64,000 nucleotides of DNA from Nocardia sp. NBC_00565 (GCF_036345915.1 NZ_CP107785.1:248001-312000); one strand, 5' to 3'; counted from the first letter of the stretch, positions 35,670-45,219 are shown. Translations and numbers: made by a program. The notes: generated from the sequence alone by a model not told the origin.

Positions 35670-36296
35670 GTGGCAGGAAGGCGCGGATGGGGCGGGAGTC
35701 CGCCGAGCAGCGATGAAGAAGCGTCCCGTCGAATAGTCGCCGCCGCAGTCGATCTGATCGGACGAACGGGTTCGGAGATCAGCATTGCCGACGTCGCGGA
35801 GTCGCTGGGCGTCATCCGTCAGACGGTGTACCGATACTTCCCCAGTGCGGATGCGCTGATGCAGGCCGCGGCGATCGCGTCGGTCGATGGTTTTCTGGAT
35901 CGGCTGACGAAGCAGGTAAGCGGTATCGAAGACCCTGTCGAAGCGATGACCGAGGGCGTGGTTTACACGCTGGCCGAGGTACGTCGGACGCCCCATCTGG
36001 GCATTCTGCTCTCGAGCACATATTCGAATGTGCACCCGGAGAGTCTTACCTCCGAAGAGGCGCAAACCTTCGGGATGACGATGATCAGACGCTTCGATGT
36101 CGATTGGGAGCGGTTCGGGTACGACGACGCATCTCTGTACGAACTCGTCGAATACGTCCTGCGAACGATGCAGTCGTTCTTCGTTTCTCCAGGGAATCCG
36201 CCACGGAGCGAAGCTGATCTGCGCCGATATCTACGACGCTGGATGGGAGCCGCGATCATCGCCCAAACGAAGCTGGACGGCCGAATCGTGGGCTGA
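35670..36296 (+). CDS. TetR-family regulator
   Basis: 208 residues from GTG 35670 (GAGG about 10 bases upstream). Helix-turn-helix at about 32-65 (ISIADVAESLGVIRQTVYRYF), then an all-helical ligand domain. The ATG at 35571 would add a 33-residue Arg-rich tail and sits with GGGAGAA, so it cannot be excluded. Probably represses the divergent hydrolase/membrane-protein operon through the repeat at 35503-35532. Confidence 0.85.
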   Translation: MAGRRGWGGSPPSSDEEASRRIVAAAVDLIGRTGSEISIADVAESLGVIRQTVYRYFPSADALMQAAAIASVDGFLDRLTKQVSGIEDPVEAMTEGVVYTLAEVRRTPHLGILLSSTYSNVHPESLTSEEAQTFGMTMIRRFDVDWERFGYDDASLYELVEYVLRTMQSFFVSPGNPPRSEADLRRYLRRWMGAAIIAQTKLDGRIVG

Positions 36297-36359
36297 CCTG
36301 GTTGCAGCGGTGGCGCAAGCGGCCATTCGCCTACCGTCGGCGGGCGTACGTCGCTCCGG

Positions 36360-36854
36360 TCAGCGCTGCGGCCAATGGGCGTTGGGCGCGCCTGGGACGG
36401 ACTGCTGCTGCCAGTGAGCGTTGGGTGTGCTGGGGGCGGGCCGCTGATACTGAGCGTTGGGAGCGCCGAGGGCTGGCTGCGGCCAATGGGCGGCGGGTGC
36501 GTCGGGAGCGGGCTGCTGCCAGTGAGCGTTGGGTGTGCCGAGGGCGGGCTGCTGGGGCCAGTTCGCGTTGGGGCCGGTTGGGGCGGGCTGCTGATACTGG
36601 CCGGGACCCATGGTCTCGGCATTGGCGCGGCCGAGGAGGCCGGGGATCTGCGGTGTGGCGACCGGTGACGATGCGCCGCACCAGGTGCATTCCAGGAAGT
36701 GCTTGGTGCTCAGAGGGATGAGCGGGATGAAGAAGAGGGTGAACGTGGTGGCGAGTCTGCGGAGTGCGTGGGCGGCGGGATTGCCGCAGCGGCCGCAGAC
36801 CAAGGTGATCATGGCGAGTGTGTGGACACGCTTCTGCCAGCCCCAGATGAGCAT
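36360..36854 (-). CDS. zinc-ribbon protein with Pro/Asn/His/Trp/Gln repeat tail
   Basis: 164 residues. The N-terminal half is a known actinobacterial pattern: CGRCGN, a hydrophobic stretch (TTFTLFFIPLIPLST) and ECTWCG, a two-Cys-pair zinc ribbon around one short membrane-like helix. From about residue 85 the protein is a low-complexity tail of degenerate units such as ALGTPNAHWQQPAP, repeated about seven times. ATG has AGGGGG upstream. Function unknown. Confidence 0.7.
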   Translation of the reverse strand: MLIWGWQKRVHTLAMITLVCGRCGNPAAHALRRLATTFTLFFIPLIPLSTKHFLECTWCGASSPVATPQIPGLLGRANAETMGPGQYQQPAPTGPNANWPQQPALGTPNAHWQQPAPDAPAAHWPQPALGAPNAQYQRPAPSTPNAHWQQQSVPGAPNAHWPQR

Positions 36855-36920
36855 GAGAACCCCCTAGATAGAAAATCTGTCGTCGGTCACGTTAGTAGAT
36901 CGGCCAGGCGGCGGCCCGAG

Positions 36921-38129
36921 TTAACAGACTGTCCGGTCCTGTTGGCGCAAGTACCACACCAGCACCAAGGCGACGAGGACCAGTGCCACCACGCAGGCCG
37001 CCAGCCCGGTCCAGCCATACTCGGCATAGGCGATGCCGGTCCCGCCGCCGATAACGGCGCTGCCGAGATAATAGGCGAACAGATACAGCGATGACGCCGC
37101 GCCGCGGTTCCCGACAGCCAACACGCCGACCCAGGCGCTCGCCACCGTGTGAGCACCGAAAAACCCTGCGGTGCAGAGCAATATCCCGAGCACCACGGTG
37201 CCGAGGTGGTCCGGAACGCTGATCACCACGCCCAGACCCATGAGCCCGATAGACGCGATGAGTACGCGGTGCCTGCCGAGGCGATCGGCTATGCGCCCGC
37301 CGACCGCCGAGGCGACGGTTCCGGCCAGGTAGAGCAGGAATATCGAACCAGATACGGCGGCGGGCAATTCGAACGGTGGCTGGGTCAGGCGGTAGCCGAG
37401 GAAGTTGTACATCGATACGAACCCGCCCATCAGCACGAAGGCCAAGCCGAACAGGGCCAGCAGCCCGCCGTGCCGCAGCTGGGCACCGAGATCGCTCAGT
37501 ACCGTGCGCATTCCCGCAGGCCGGGCGAGGAACCCGCGCGAGGACGGGAGCCCGCGCACGAACCAGATGGTGCAGCAGGCCGCCGCGACCGATACCGCCG
37601 CCTCGGCCCAGCGCCAGGACGCCAGATCCAAGGTGAACGCCGGAATCAGCCGCCCGGCCAAGCCGCCGATCGTCGTGCCGGCCACGTAGACGCCCATGGC
37701 CGTACCCAATCCAGCCGCGCCGATCTCCTCGGCCAGATACGCCATCGCGACGGCGGGTACCCCGGCCAGCGCCGCGCCTTGCAGCGCCCGCCCCGCCAGC
37801 AGCACATCCAGTGACGGGCTCAGCGGCAGCAGCAGACCGATCGCGGCCGAGATCACCGCCGACCCCGTCATCACCCTGGTCCGCCCGATCCGCGAGGACA
37901 GCGCGCTTACCGGCACGATCGCCAACGCGAGAAATCCGGTGGTCAGCGATACCGTCAGCGCCGCCTGTGCCGGGGCGACGTGAAAGGCCGCCGACAGGCT
38001 CGGCAGCAACGCCTGCGCGCTGTACATCGAGGCGAAAGTCGTCAGTCCGGCCGCGAACAGCGCGATGGTGATCCGACGTTCGTGGGATGTGCGCGAAGCA
38101 TCGGTAGCGCGGATATCTGTGCTGGTCAT
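36921..38129 (-). CDS. MFS transporter, 12-TM DHA1 (YnfM/AraJ-like)
   Basis: 402 residues with 12 hydrophobic helices; motif A-like segments SALSSRIGRTRVM and GGRIADRLGRHRV lie after helices 2 and 8. The N-terminus FASMYSAQALLPSLSAAFH is typical of the YnfM group. Probably a proton-driven exporter of a small metabolite or drug. Divergent from the LysR gene that most likely controls it. Confidence 0.9.
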   Translation of the reverse strand: MTSTDIRATDASRTSHERRITIALFAAGLTTFASMYSAQALLPSLSAAFHVAPAQAALTVSLTTGFLALAIVPVSALSSRIGRTRVMTGSAVISAAIGLLLPLSPSLDVLLAGRALQGAALAGVPAVAMAYLAEEIGAAGLGTAMGVYVAGTTIGGLAGRLIPAFTLDLASWRWAEAAVSVAAACCTIWFVRGLPSSRGFLARPAGMRTVLSDLGAQLRHGGLLALFGLAFVLMGGFVSMYNFLGYRLTQPPFELPAAVSGSIFLLYLAGTVASAVGGRIADRLGRHRVLIASIGLMGLGVVISVPDHLGTVVLGILLCTAGFFGAHTVASAWVGVLAVGNRGAASSLYLFAYYLGSAVIGGGTGIAYAEYGWTGLAACVVALVLVALVLVWYLRQQDRTVC

Positions 38130-38196
38130 GGCACCTCCTGCGTCGAGGATGGGCGCCCGGCCTTAAGAACGGAAATGAATAGTAATGTGGTATCTA

Positions 38197-38211
38197 ATGC
38201 GCCAAACGCAT
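38197..38211. promoter_or_regulatory. inverted repeat between MFS and LysR genes
   Basis: ATGCG (38197-38201), five bases, CGCAT (38207-38211): dyad of the size LysR regulators bind, in the 98-base divergent gap. Confidence 0.45.
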
Positions 38212-38227
38212 AAGAAGAGGCCGGATA

Positions 38228-39181
38228 GTGCTAGGTGACGACCTGCTGTGGTTCACGACACTCGCCGAACTGGAGCGCGTCGGCGCGGCCGCCGAACGGT
38301 TGCATATCGCCCAGCCGACGCTGTCGCGCATGCTGGCCCGCCTCGAGCGCCGCCTGGGCGTCGAACTCTTCGACCGCCACGGAAAACGCATCGAGCTCAA
38401 CGACTTCGGCCGGATCTACTACGAGCACGCCCGCCGCGCCAAGGCCGAACTCGATGCCGCGGGCCAGGCCGTCGCCGACCTCTCCGATCCCGCCAAAGGC
38501 GTTGTGCGGCTGTCGTTTCTGCACTCCTTCGGCAGCTGGCTGGTACCGCAGCTGATCAGTGGCTTCCGGCGTGGATCGGCCCGGGTCAGCGTCACGCTGT
38601 GGCAGGGCGCCGCCGACGACGTCATCGGACAGGTACTCGATGGCGAAGCCGATCTGGCCATCGTCTCGCCGCGCCCGACCGCGAAGGGCTTGGGTTGGCT
38701 CGATCTGCTGCATCAGCCGCTGGTGCTCGCCGTCCCCGCCGAACACAAGCTGGCCGCGCGCCGACACATTCGGCTCGCCGATATCGCCGACGCGGAATTC
38801 ATCACGATGCCATCGGGTTTCGGCATGCGCCGTATTCTCGACGACCTGTGCGCGGCCGCGAATATTCGGCCGCGCATCATCTTCGAATCCACCGACCTGG
38901 TCACGGTCGCGGGACTGGTGGCGGCCGGACTCGGCGTCGCGGTGCTGCCGCTCGAGGATCCGATGCCGGCCGCGGGTTCGCTGTCGGGTCTGGTGACCGT
39001 GCCGCTCGCGGATGCGGGCGCCGCGCGCGATGTCGGGCTGATCTGGTCAGCGACCGCCCCGCCATCGGCGGCGGTGCGACGATTTCGTGACTTCACCGAG
39101 GATTGGGCGCGGCGGCGCGGGGGAATCCCCATGGCTAGTCGTTTCGAGCGACCGGCAAGCAGTCGCTACGGATGGCGGTAG
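38228..39181 (+). CDS. LysR-family regulator
   Basis: 317 residues, GTG start. N-terminal winged helix (FTTLAELERVGAAAERLHIA; QPTLSRMLARLERRLGVELF) and a periplasmic-binding-like effector domain from about 90. Acts as tetrameric activator/repressor. Overlapping AAGAAGAGG gives the ribosome site. It controls, by position, the divergent MFS gene. Confidence 0.9.
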   Translation: MLGDDLLWFTTLAELERVGAAAERLHIAQPTLSRMLARLERRLGVELFDRHGKRIELNDFGRIYYEHARRAKAELDAAGQAVADLSDPAKGVVRLSFLHSFGSWLVPQLISGFRRGSARVSVTLWQGAADDVIGQVLDGEADLAIVSPRPTAKGLGWLDLLHQPLVLAVPAEHKLAARRHIRLADIADAEFITMPSGFGMRRILDDLCAAANIRPRIIFESTDLVTVAGLVAAGLGVAVLPLEDPMPAAGSLSGLVTVPLADAGAARDVGLIWSATAPPSAAVRRFRDFTEDWARRRGGIPMASRFERPASSRYGWR

Positions 39182-39321
39182 CCGTTTATTCACTGCAGGT
39201 TGTCAGTGGCGCGCGTTAAACTTTCATCAAAAGCACGTAGCTGTCGAGACCGGAAAGCAGGCCATAGCCACTTTTGAGAACACAAGGCGAGATCGGCGAC
39301 CCGACTACACCCACGGCAGGC

Positions 39322-41460
39322 ATGAGCTCCGGCGAGACAGGTTCGGGCCCCGCAGCGCGCACCGTGCGTTCCAGTATCGAACTCGCTCCCGAATCCGTGT
39401 TCCCGTTCCTCGGTTCGGCCGATCAGAATCTACGTGAACTCGAGCAGTTGCTGGATGCGGACATCCATGTCCGCGGCAATTCCGTCACTATCACCGGCAA
39501 GGCGGCCGATGTCGCCCTCGCCGAGCGGGTGATCGAACAGCTCGTCGCGCTGACCGGTCGCAATCGAGTGGTGACCCCGGAGGCGGTGCGCCACACCGTA
39601 TCGATGCTGACCGAGGGATCCTCGGATTCTCCCGCCGAGGTGCTGAGCCTGGACATCCTGTCCCGGCGCGGCAAGACCATCCGGCCCAAGACGCTCAACC
39701 AGAAGCGCTATGTCGACGCGATCGACGCCAACACCATCGTGTTCGGTATCGGCCCCGCCGGTACCGGCAAGACGTATCTGGCGATGGCCAAGGCCGTGCA
39801 GGCACTGCAGACCAAGCAGGTCAACCGGATCATCCTCACTCGTCCCGCGGTCGAGGCCGGCGAGCGGCTCGGCTTCCTGCCCGGCACGCTCAACGAGAAG
39901 ATCGACCCGTATCTGCGCCCGCTCTACGATGCGCTGCACGACATGATGGATCCGGAGGCGATTCCGAAGCTGATGGCCGCCGGTGTCATCGAGGTCGCGC
40001 CGCTGGCGTATATGCGCGGACGCGCGCAACCGTTGTTCACGAAGGTTTTGACTCCCACGGGCTTCCGCCCAATCGGTGAGCTCGAGGTCGGCGATCTTGT
40101 TATCGGGTCCGACGGCCGCCCGACTCCGGTGCTCGGCGTCTACCCACAGGGGCCCAAAGAGATCTACCGAGTTCATACGCAAGATGGTGGATCTGTGTTG
40201 GCCTCGGCCGATCATCTGTGGACGGTGTACACCCGTTCCGATCGTCGGCGGGGCAGGCCCCCACGCGTGCTCGAGACAAAGGAGATGATCGGCAATCTCC
40301 GTGCTGCGCACTACCATCGGTACGAACTACCGCTGTTGAGCGAGCCGGTTTGCTTCGAGCCACAGCCAGTCCCGATGGACCCTTATGCAATGGGGTTGCT
40401 GCTCGGGGACGGGTGCGTCGCTGGTAAGACGACACCGGGGTTCACAAGTGCGGACGGCGAGTTGGCCGGCGCGCTGCAGGATGTGCTTGCCGGTGTGACG
40501 GTTCGGCGCAAGTCGGAAATCGACTACGTGCTGAATCGGACGATGACGCCCGGCGATGTCATCACATTGGAGAACCCGGTGACAGCGGTAATGCGTGACG
40601 TTGGGCTCTGGGGATGCAAATCGGACACCAAGTTTGTGCCTGCTGTCTACCTGTTCAATTCACCGCAAGTGCGGCTGGCGGTTCTACAGGGACTCTTGGA
40701 CTCCGACGGCGGCCCTGTTACGCAGCGTGATCGGACATGTCGCATCCAATACACGACTACATCCGAGCAACTGCGCGACAACATGCTGTTCCTGGTTCGG
40801 TCACTGGGCGGCGTCGCCTACTGGCGTAGGCGGGCCGCGGCTGGTCGTAAGCCTGGACTCGCGCGCGGCCGTAGCGTGCACCATCGGCACGATGCTTACA
40901 TTCTCGATCTGCGTTTTCCATCGGATGTGGAGCCTTTCCGGCTGGCGCGAAAGCTCGCGAAGTATCGCGAATCGGGGGGCGGATCCCCGAAGCGCTACAT
41001 CGATCGGATCGAACCCGCAGGCACCGAGGAAGCGGTCTGTATCCAGGTTGCCGCAGCGGATTCGCTCTACGTCACGGAGGACTTCCTCCTTACGCATAAC
41101 ACACTGAACGATTCGTTCATCATCCTCGACGAGGCGCAGAATACGACCGCCGAGCAGATGAAGATGTTCCTCACACGCCTGGGTTTCGGCTCGAAGATCG
41201 TGGTGACCGGTGACGTGACCCAGGTCGATCTGCCCAATGGCGCGCGCTCCGGACTGCGCGCAGCGAGTGAGATCCTCACTGACATCGAGGACATCCATTT
41301 CGCCACGCTCACCAGCAGCGATGTGGTTCGGCACCGGTTGGTCTCCGATATCGTCGACGCCTACGAGCGGGCCGAGGCGGAACGGGTGCCCCAGGTCGGG
41401 CCGCACTATCCGGGTAATCGCGCGCAGCGCCGCGCCGCGAGCCGGGAGGATCGGCGCTGA
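39322..41460 (+). CDS. phoH: PhoH-family ATPase/RNA-associated protein, interrupted by an intein
   Basis: 712 residues as translated; 353 after removal of the 359-residue intein, close to the 352 of mycobacterial PhoH1. Host motifs are an N-terminal KH-like region, Walker A GIGPAGTGKT, TRPAVEAGERLGF, and after the intein FIILDEAQNTT (Walker B) and VVTGDVTQVDLP. The two halves join as AYMRGR/TLNDSF. PhoH is linked to RNA handling and lies with ybeY, as usual. The frame extends to a TTG at 39274; the ATG at 39322 gives the family-sized N-terminus, but neither has a strong ribosome site. Confidence 0.92.
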   Translation: MSSGETGSGPAARTVRSSIELAPESVFPFLGSADQNLRELEQLLDADIHVRGNSVTITGKAADVALAERVIEQLVALTGRNRVVTPEAVRHTVSMLTEGSSDSPAEVLSLDILSRRGKTIRPKTLNQKRYVDAIDANTIVFGIGPAGTGKTYLAMAKAVQALQTKQVNRIILTRPAVEAGERLGFLPGTLNEKIDPYLRPLYDALHDMMDPEAIPKLMAAGVIEVAPLAYMRGRAQPLFTKVLTPTGFRPIGELEVGDLVIGSDGRPTPVLGVYPQGPKEIYRVHTQDGGSVLASADHLWTVYTRSDRRRGRPPRVLETKEMIGNLRAAHYHRYELPLLSEPVCFEPQPVPMDPYAMGLLLGDGCVAGKTTPGFTSADGELAGALQDVLAGVTVRRKSEIDYVLNRTMTPGDVITLENPVTAVMRDVGLWGCKSDTKFVPAVYLFNSPQVRLAVLQGLLDSDGGPVTQRDRTCRIQYTTTSEQLRDNMLFLVRSLGGVAYWRRRAAAGRKPGLARGRSVHHRHDAYILDLRFPSDVEPFRLARKLAKYRESGGGSPKRYIDRIEPAGTEEAVCIQVAAADSLYVTEDFLLTHNTLNDSFIILDEAQNTTAEQMKMFLTRLGFGSKIVVTGDVTQVDLPNGARSGLRAASEILTDIEDIHFATLTSSDVVRHRLVSDIVDAYERAEAERVPQVGPHYPGNRAQRRAASREDRR
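40024..41100 (+). mobile_element. class 3-like intein with LAGLIDADG endonuclease domain in PhoH
   Basis: 359 residues from AQPLFTKVLTPTG to FLLTHN, followed by Thr as first C-extein residue. The first residue is Ala, not Cys/Ser. The W-C-T set of class 3 inteins is present: W66 two after the block B His64 (SADHLW), C339 in block F (CIQV) and T357 just before the terminal His358-Asn359. Two LAGLIDADG motifs (MGLLLGDGCV, LQGLLDSDGG) show a homing endonuclease. It interrupts the conserved segment before Walker B, in frame and without stops. Codons are less GC-ending than in the flanks, a sign of transfer. Confidence 0.9.
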
Positions 41461-41482
41461 CGTCAGCTTATAGGCTGATGCG

Positions 41483-42037
41483 GTGAGCATCGAGATCGCC
41501 AACGAGTCGGGTGTCGACGTACCCGAAGAAGACCTGGTCAGTGTCGCGCGATTCGTGATCGGCCGGATGGACGTGCACCCGGCGGCCGAGCTGTCGATGG
41601 TGCTCGTCGATCTCGACACCATGGCCGATCTGCACATGCGCTGGATGGACCTACCCGGTCCGACCGACGTGATGTCGTTCCCGATGGACGAGTTGGAGCC
41701 GGGCGGTCGACCCGACAGCGCCGAACCCGGTCCGTCCATGCTCGGCGATATCGTGCTGTGCCCCGAATTCGCCGCCGGCCAGGCCCGCAAAGCGGGTCAC
41801 TCGCTGGACCACGAACTCGCGCTGCTCACCGTCCACGGCGTGCTCCACCTGCTCGGCTACGACCACGCCGAGCCGGAGGAGGAGAAGGAGATGTTCGCGC
41901 TGCAGGCTCGACTGCTCGAAGAGTGGTACGAGAGTCTGCGCGAGGCGCAGCGCCGGGCCGAACTGGCCGAGCGCGATGCCAGGCTGCTGGGTAAGGCGGG
42001 TTTCACCACACCTGGTGAGGCGCTGGGCCCCGCGTGA
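41483..42037 (+). CDS. ybeY: rRNA maturation endoribonuclease YbeY
   Basis: 184 residues, GTG start. Zinc site [11 protein letters not shown] with H118, H122 and H128. Processes 16S rRNA 3' end and takes part in ribosome quality control. It follows phoH by 22 bases and its stop overlaps the next GTG, so phoH-ybeY-CNNM-deaminase-like-era form one operon. The tail after 140 is charged and helical. Confidence 0.95.
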   Translation: MSIEIANESGVDVPEEDLVSVARFVIGRMDVHPAAELSMVLVDLDTMADLHMRWMDLPGPTDVMSFPMDELEPGGRPDSAEPGPSMLGDIVLCPEFAAGQARKAGHSLDHELALLTVHGVLHLLGYDHAEPEEEKEMFALQARLLEEWYESLREAQRRAELAERDARLLGKAGFTTPGEALGPA

Positions 42038-43383
42038 GTTCGCTGACCCTCATCCTGCTGGCGATCCTGCTCGTCCCGGTGGGCGGGGTGTTCGCCGGTG
42101 TCGACTCGGCGTTGAACACGGTCTCAGCGGCGCGGCTCGAGGATATGGTCCGAGCCGACCGGCCTGGTGCGGTGCGGCTCACCAGGATCGTGGCCGACCG
42201 CCCGCGGTACGTGAATCTGCTTGTGCTGCTTCGTATTCTGTGCGAGATCAGCGCGACGGTGCTGTTGGCCGCGGCCTTGCTCCCGCTGTGGGACGACGAT
42301 TGGGCGCTGCTGTGCACCGCTGCCGTCATGGTGCTGGTGGACTACGTGGTGATCGGAGTCGGCCCGCGCACCCTCGGGCGTCAGCACGCCTACTCCATCG
42401 CGCTCGCCTCCGCGCTTCCGTTGCAATTCATCGGCACGGTGCTCGGTCCGGTCAGCAGGCTGCTGATTCTCCTCGGCAACGCGATCACACCCGGTAAGGG
42501 ATTTCGCAACGGCCCCTTCGCTTCTGAGGTCGAGCTGCGCGAGGTCGTCGAGATGGCGAGCGCGCGCGGTGTGGTGGCCGATGACGAACGCCGAATGATC
42601 CAGTCGGTCTTCGAACTCGGCGATACCCCCGCCCGCGCGGTGATGGTGCCGCGCACCGAGATGGTCTGGATCGAGGCGGATAAGACCGCGGCACAGGCGA
42701 TGTCGCTCGCGGTGCGCAGTGGGCACTCGCGCATTCCGGTGGTCGGCGAGAATGTCGACGACATCCTCGGTGTGGTGTACCTGAAAGACCTTGTGCCGTA
42801 TGCGGATAAGAGTCGCAGGGTGCAGGTGCACGAGGTCATGCGCCCGGCCGTGTTCATGCCCGACTCCAAACCGCTGGACAGTCTGCTCGACGAAATGCAG
42901 CGCCGACGAAACCATATGGCGCTGCTGGTCGACGAATACGGCGGCATCGCCGGACTGGTGACGATCGAAGATGTGCTCGAGGAGATCGTCGGTGAGATCG
43001 CCGACGAATACGACACCGACGAGACCCCGCCCATCGAGGACCTCGGCGCGGGCCGCTACCGGGTCTCGGCGCGGCTGTCGGTCGAGGATCTGGCCGAGCT
43101 GTACGGCCTGGAGATCGAGGAGGAGGACGTCGACACCGTCGGCGGCCTGCTCGCGCACGCGCTCGGGCGGGTGCCGCTGCCCGGTTCCAAAGCCGTTGTG
43201 TACGGCCTGGTACTGCGCGGCGAGGGTGGCGCGGACGCGCGGGGGCGGGTGCGGGTGCACACCGTCGTCGTGCGCCGGGCGCCGGAGCGAACGCATGCCG
43301 AGAAATCCGACGGCAAGCGCAAAAGTAACGGATCGGACCGGGACGTCCCACCCGATCGTGATGAGAACGGAGATAGCGAATGA
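42034..43383 (+). CDS. CNNM/CorC-type membrane protein with CBS pair
   Basis: 449 residues. An N-terminal DUF21/CNNM membrane domain (about 1-160, four helices), a CBS pair (about 200-325; [20 protein letters not shown] and [17 protein letters not shown]) and a C-terminal CorC_HlyC domain, with a hydrophilic tail. Such proteins export or regulate Mg2+/Co2+; the old name is hemolysin-like. GTG overlaps the ybeY stop (GTGA) and its TGA overlaps the next ATG. Same place as mycobacterial Rv2366c. Confidence 0.92.
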   Translation: MSSLTLILLAILLVPVGGVFAGVDSALNTVSAARLEDMVRADRPGAVRLTRIVADRPRYVNLLVLLRILCEISATVLLAAALLPLWDDDWALLCTAAVMVLVDYVVIGVGPRTLGRQHAYSIALASALPLQFIGTVLGPVSRLLILLGNAITPGKGFRNGPFASEVELREVVEMASARGVVADDERRMIQSVFELGDTPARAVMVPRTEMVWIEADKTAAQAMSLAVRSGHSRIPVVGENVDDILGVVYLKDLVPYADKSRRVQVHEVMRPAVFMPDSKPLDSLLDEMQRRRNHMALLVDEYGGIAGLVTIEDVLEEIVGEIADEYDTDETPPIEDLGAGRYRVSARLSVEDLAELYGLEIEEEDVDTVGGLLAHALGRVPLPGSKAVVYGLVLRGEGGADARGRVRVHTVVVRRAPERTHAEKSDGKRKSNGSDRDVPPDRDENGDSE

Positions 43384-43739
43384 CCGAATTGGATGCCGAG
43401 GACGCCAAGCTCGTGGTGCTGGCCCGTGGCGCGCTGGGCCGCACCGACGGTACTGCCGGCGCCGCGATCCGCGATACCGACGGGCGCACGTACGCGGCCG
43501 GTGAGGTCAGCCTGACCGCACTGCGGCTGACCGCACTGCAGGCGGCCGTCGCGGCCGCGATCTCCAGTGGCGCAGAGGGATTCGAGGCGGCCGTGGTGGT
43601 CGGTGGCCGGTTCTCCGATGCCGGTGTCACGGCGGTCCGCGAGGTCTCCGCGAACGCGCGCATCGTCTTCACCGACCGCGACGGCGCCGTCTTCGATATC
43701 GTCGACGATGCCGCGAGCGCGGAGGTACAGGGTGGCTGA
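43380..43739 (+). CDS. cytidine-deaminase-fold protein lacking catalytic motifs
   Basis: 119 residues. Overall length and segments ([40 protein letters not shown]) follow the cytidine deaminase fold, but the zinc motifs HAE and PCxxC are absent: where HAE is expected the sequence reads LTALQ. Most likely a non-catalytic relative, as in mycobacterial Rv2365c at the same place. It overlaps the upstream gene by ATGA and era by 8 bases, so its translation is tied to era. Confidence 0.8.
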   Translation: MTELDAEDAKLVVLARGALGRTDGTAGAAIRDTDGRTYAAGEVSLTALRLTALQAAVAAAISSGAEGFEAAVVVGGRFSDAGVTAVREVSANARIVFTDRDGAVFDIVDDAASAEVQGG

Positions 43740-44637
43740 CACCGAATTCCGTTCCGGCTTTGTCTGTTTCGTCGGCCGCCCGAATACCGGCAAGTCGACG
43801 CTGACCAACGCGTTGGTCGGCCAGAAGATCGCGATCACGTCCTCGCGCCCGCAGACCACCCGGCACACCATCCGCGGCATCGTGCACCGCGACAACGCCC
43901 AGTTGATCCTGGTCGACACCCCTGGCCTGCACCGGCCGCGCACCCTGCTCGGCCAGCGGCTGAACGACCTTGTGCGCGATACGTATTCCGAAGTCGACGT
44001 GATCGCGCTGTGCATTCCGGCGGACGAGAAGATCGGCCCCGGCGACAAGTGGATCCTGCAGCAGATCAAGCAGATGGCGCCGAAGACCACATTGCTCGGC
44101 GTGGTCACTAAGATCGACAAGGTGAGCCGCGACCAGGTCGCCGAACAGTTGATGGCGCTGTCGCGGCTGCTCGGTCCGGAAAACGATGTCGTGCCCGTTT
44201 CCGCCGTCAAGGGTGAACAGGTCGAGGTCCTCGTCGATGTCATCGCCTCGAAAATGCCGGAGGGCCCGGCCTTCTACCCCGACGGCGAGCTCACCGACGA
44301 GCCCGAGGAAACCCTCATGGCCGAGCTCATCCGCGAGGCCGCGCTGGAGGGTGTGCGCGATGAACTGCCGCACTCGCTCGCGGTGGTCATCGAGGAAGTG
44401 CTGCCGCGCGAAGAGAACGAAGACCTGCTGGACGTGCACGCCCTGCTGTACGTCGAACGCCCGTCGCAGAAGGCCATCATCATCGGCAAGGGCGGTGCGC
44501 GCCTCAAGGAGGTCGGCATCAACGCCCGCAAGCAGATCGAACACATCCTCGGCGCCCGCATCTATCTGCACCTGCACGTCAAGGTCGCCAAGGATTGGCA
44601 GCGCGACCCGAAACAGCTTGGCAAGCTCGGGTTCTGA
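43732..44637 (+). CDS. era: GTPase Era
   Basis: 301 residues, GTG start inside the end of the previous gene. G1 GRPNTGKS (15-22), G2 TTRHTIRG, G3 DTPGLH, G4 TKID and a C-terminal KH domain (IIIGKGGARLKEVGINARKQ). Binds 16S rRNA 3' end in small-subunit assembly. Last gene of the phoH-ybeY operon. A longer frame to 43567 is excluded because it overlaps the deaminase-like gene. Confidence 0.95.
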   Translation: MADTEFRSGFVCFVGRPNTGKSTLTNALVGQKIAITSSRPQTTRHTIRGIVHRDNAQLILVDTPGLHRPRTLLGQRLNDLVRDTYSEVDVIALCIPADEKIGPGDKWILQQIKQMAPKTTLLGVVTKIDKVSRDQVAEQLMALSRLLGPENDVVPVSAVKGEQVEVLVDVIASKMPEGPAFYPDGELTDEPEETLMAELIREAALEGVRDELPHSLAVVIEEVLPREENEDLLDVHALLYVERPSQKAIIIGKGGARLKEVGINARKQIEHILGARIYLHLHVKVAKDWQRDPKQLGKLGF

Positions 44638-44676
44638 CGGTGGAAATCATGGGATGTGATACCCCGATCCCGCTGC

Positions 44677-44682
44677 TATAGT
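44677..44682 (+). promoter_or_regulatory. -10 element before the kinase remnant
   Basis: TATAGT, a consensus-like -10 box 40 bases after the era stop and 84 bases before the pseudogene's GTG. It could now drive the receptor-like gene at 45241. Confidence 0.45.
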
Positions 44683-44765
44683 CGGCCCGTTGGCCGCGGT
44701 CCGTGATGACTCCGGGCGGCCGCAAGTGCGTCGGAAGGGTCCCGACGCATACGGAGGGCTGAGCT

Positions 44766-45219
44766 GTGAGCGTGGTCGAGGGTGCGGTATTCGCTGGGTA
44801 CCAGATCGACGCGGTCTCGGTGCGGGCGGTATGGGCACCGTCTTTCTGGTCCAGCATCCGCGGCGCTGGTCGTCGGTATCGCGGCAGCGGTTGTCGTACT
44901 CGGCATCGCGAGTGCACTTGCGCTGTGCGGGAATTCGAGTGATGTGTCCTCGACCGGCGCCTCGGCAGGGTCTAGTACGGCGGTCGCGCCGAGCACCACC
45001 ACCACGACTACGGTTGCCGCTGGCGCCGCATCGTGGGGCGGTCATAACTACATGGTTCGGGTGCTGCCCGAGCTGCTCCCCAAGACCCCCGGCGGACAGC
45101 GTCCGCAGCTTCTGTCAGTTGAGACTATTCGGTGGCGACTCCGGCCGGGATCTCCTCGACCGCTGGTGGCGAAACGCGCCGATCTAGCACCGAAAGGTCT
45201 TGTACCGTCTTACTACTGA
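44766..45219 (+). pseudogene. Ser/Thr protein kinase gene broken by frameshift and internal deletion
   Basis: From GTG (GGAGGG upstream) the frame begins VSVVEGAVFAGYQID, the usual kinase N-terminus; the glycine loop GLGAGGMGTVFLVQHPR continues in the next frame, and after a few codons the third frame takes over with a transmembrane helix (ALVVGIAAAVVVLGIASALA) and a Ser/Thr-rich extracellular linker. About 250 residues of catalytic domain are missing. It is thus a PknA/B-like receptor kinase reduced to its two ends. Confidence 0.75.

Noticed and set aside
40024..41100. An insertion sequence or misassembly inside phoH
   Set aside because: The insert is in frame, has intein splicing blocks and LAGLIDADG motifs, and no transposase or target-site repeats.
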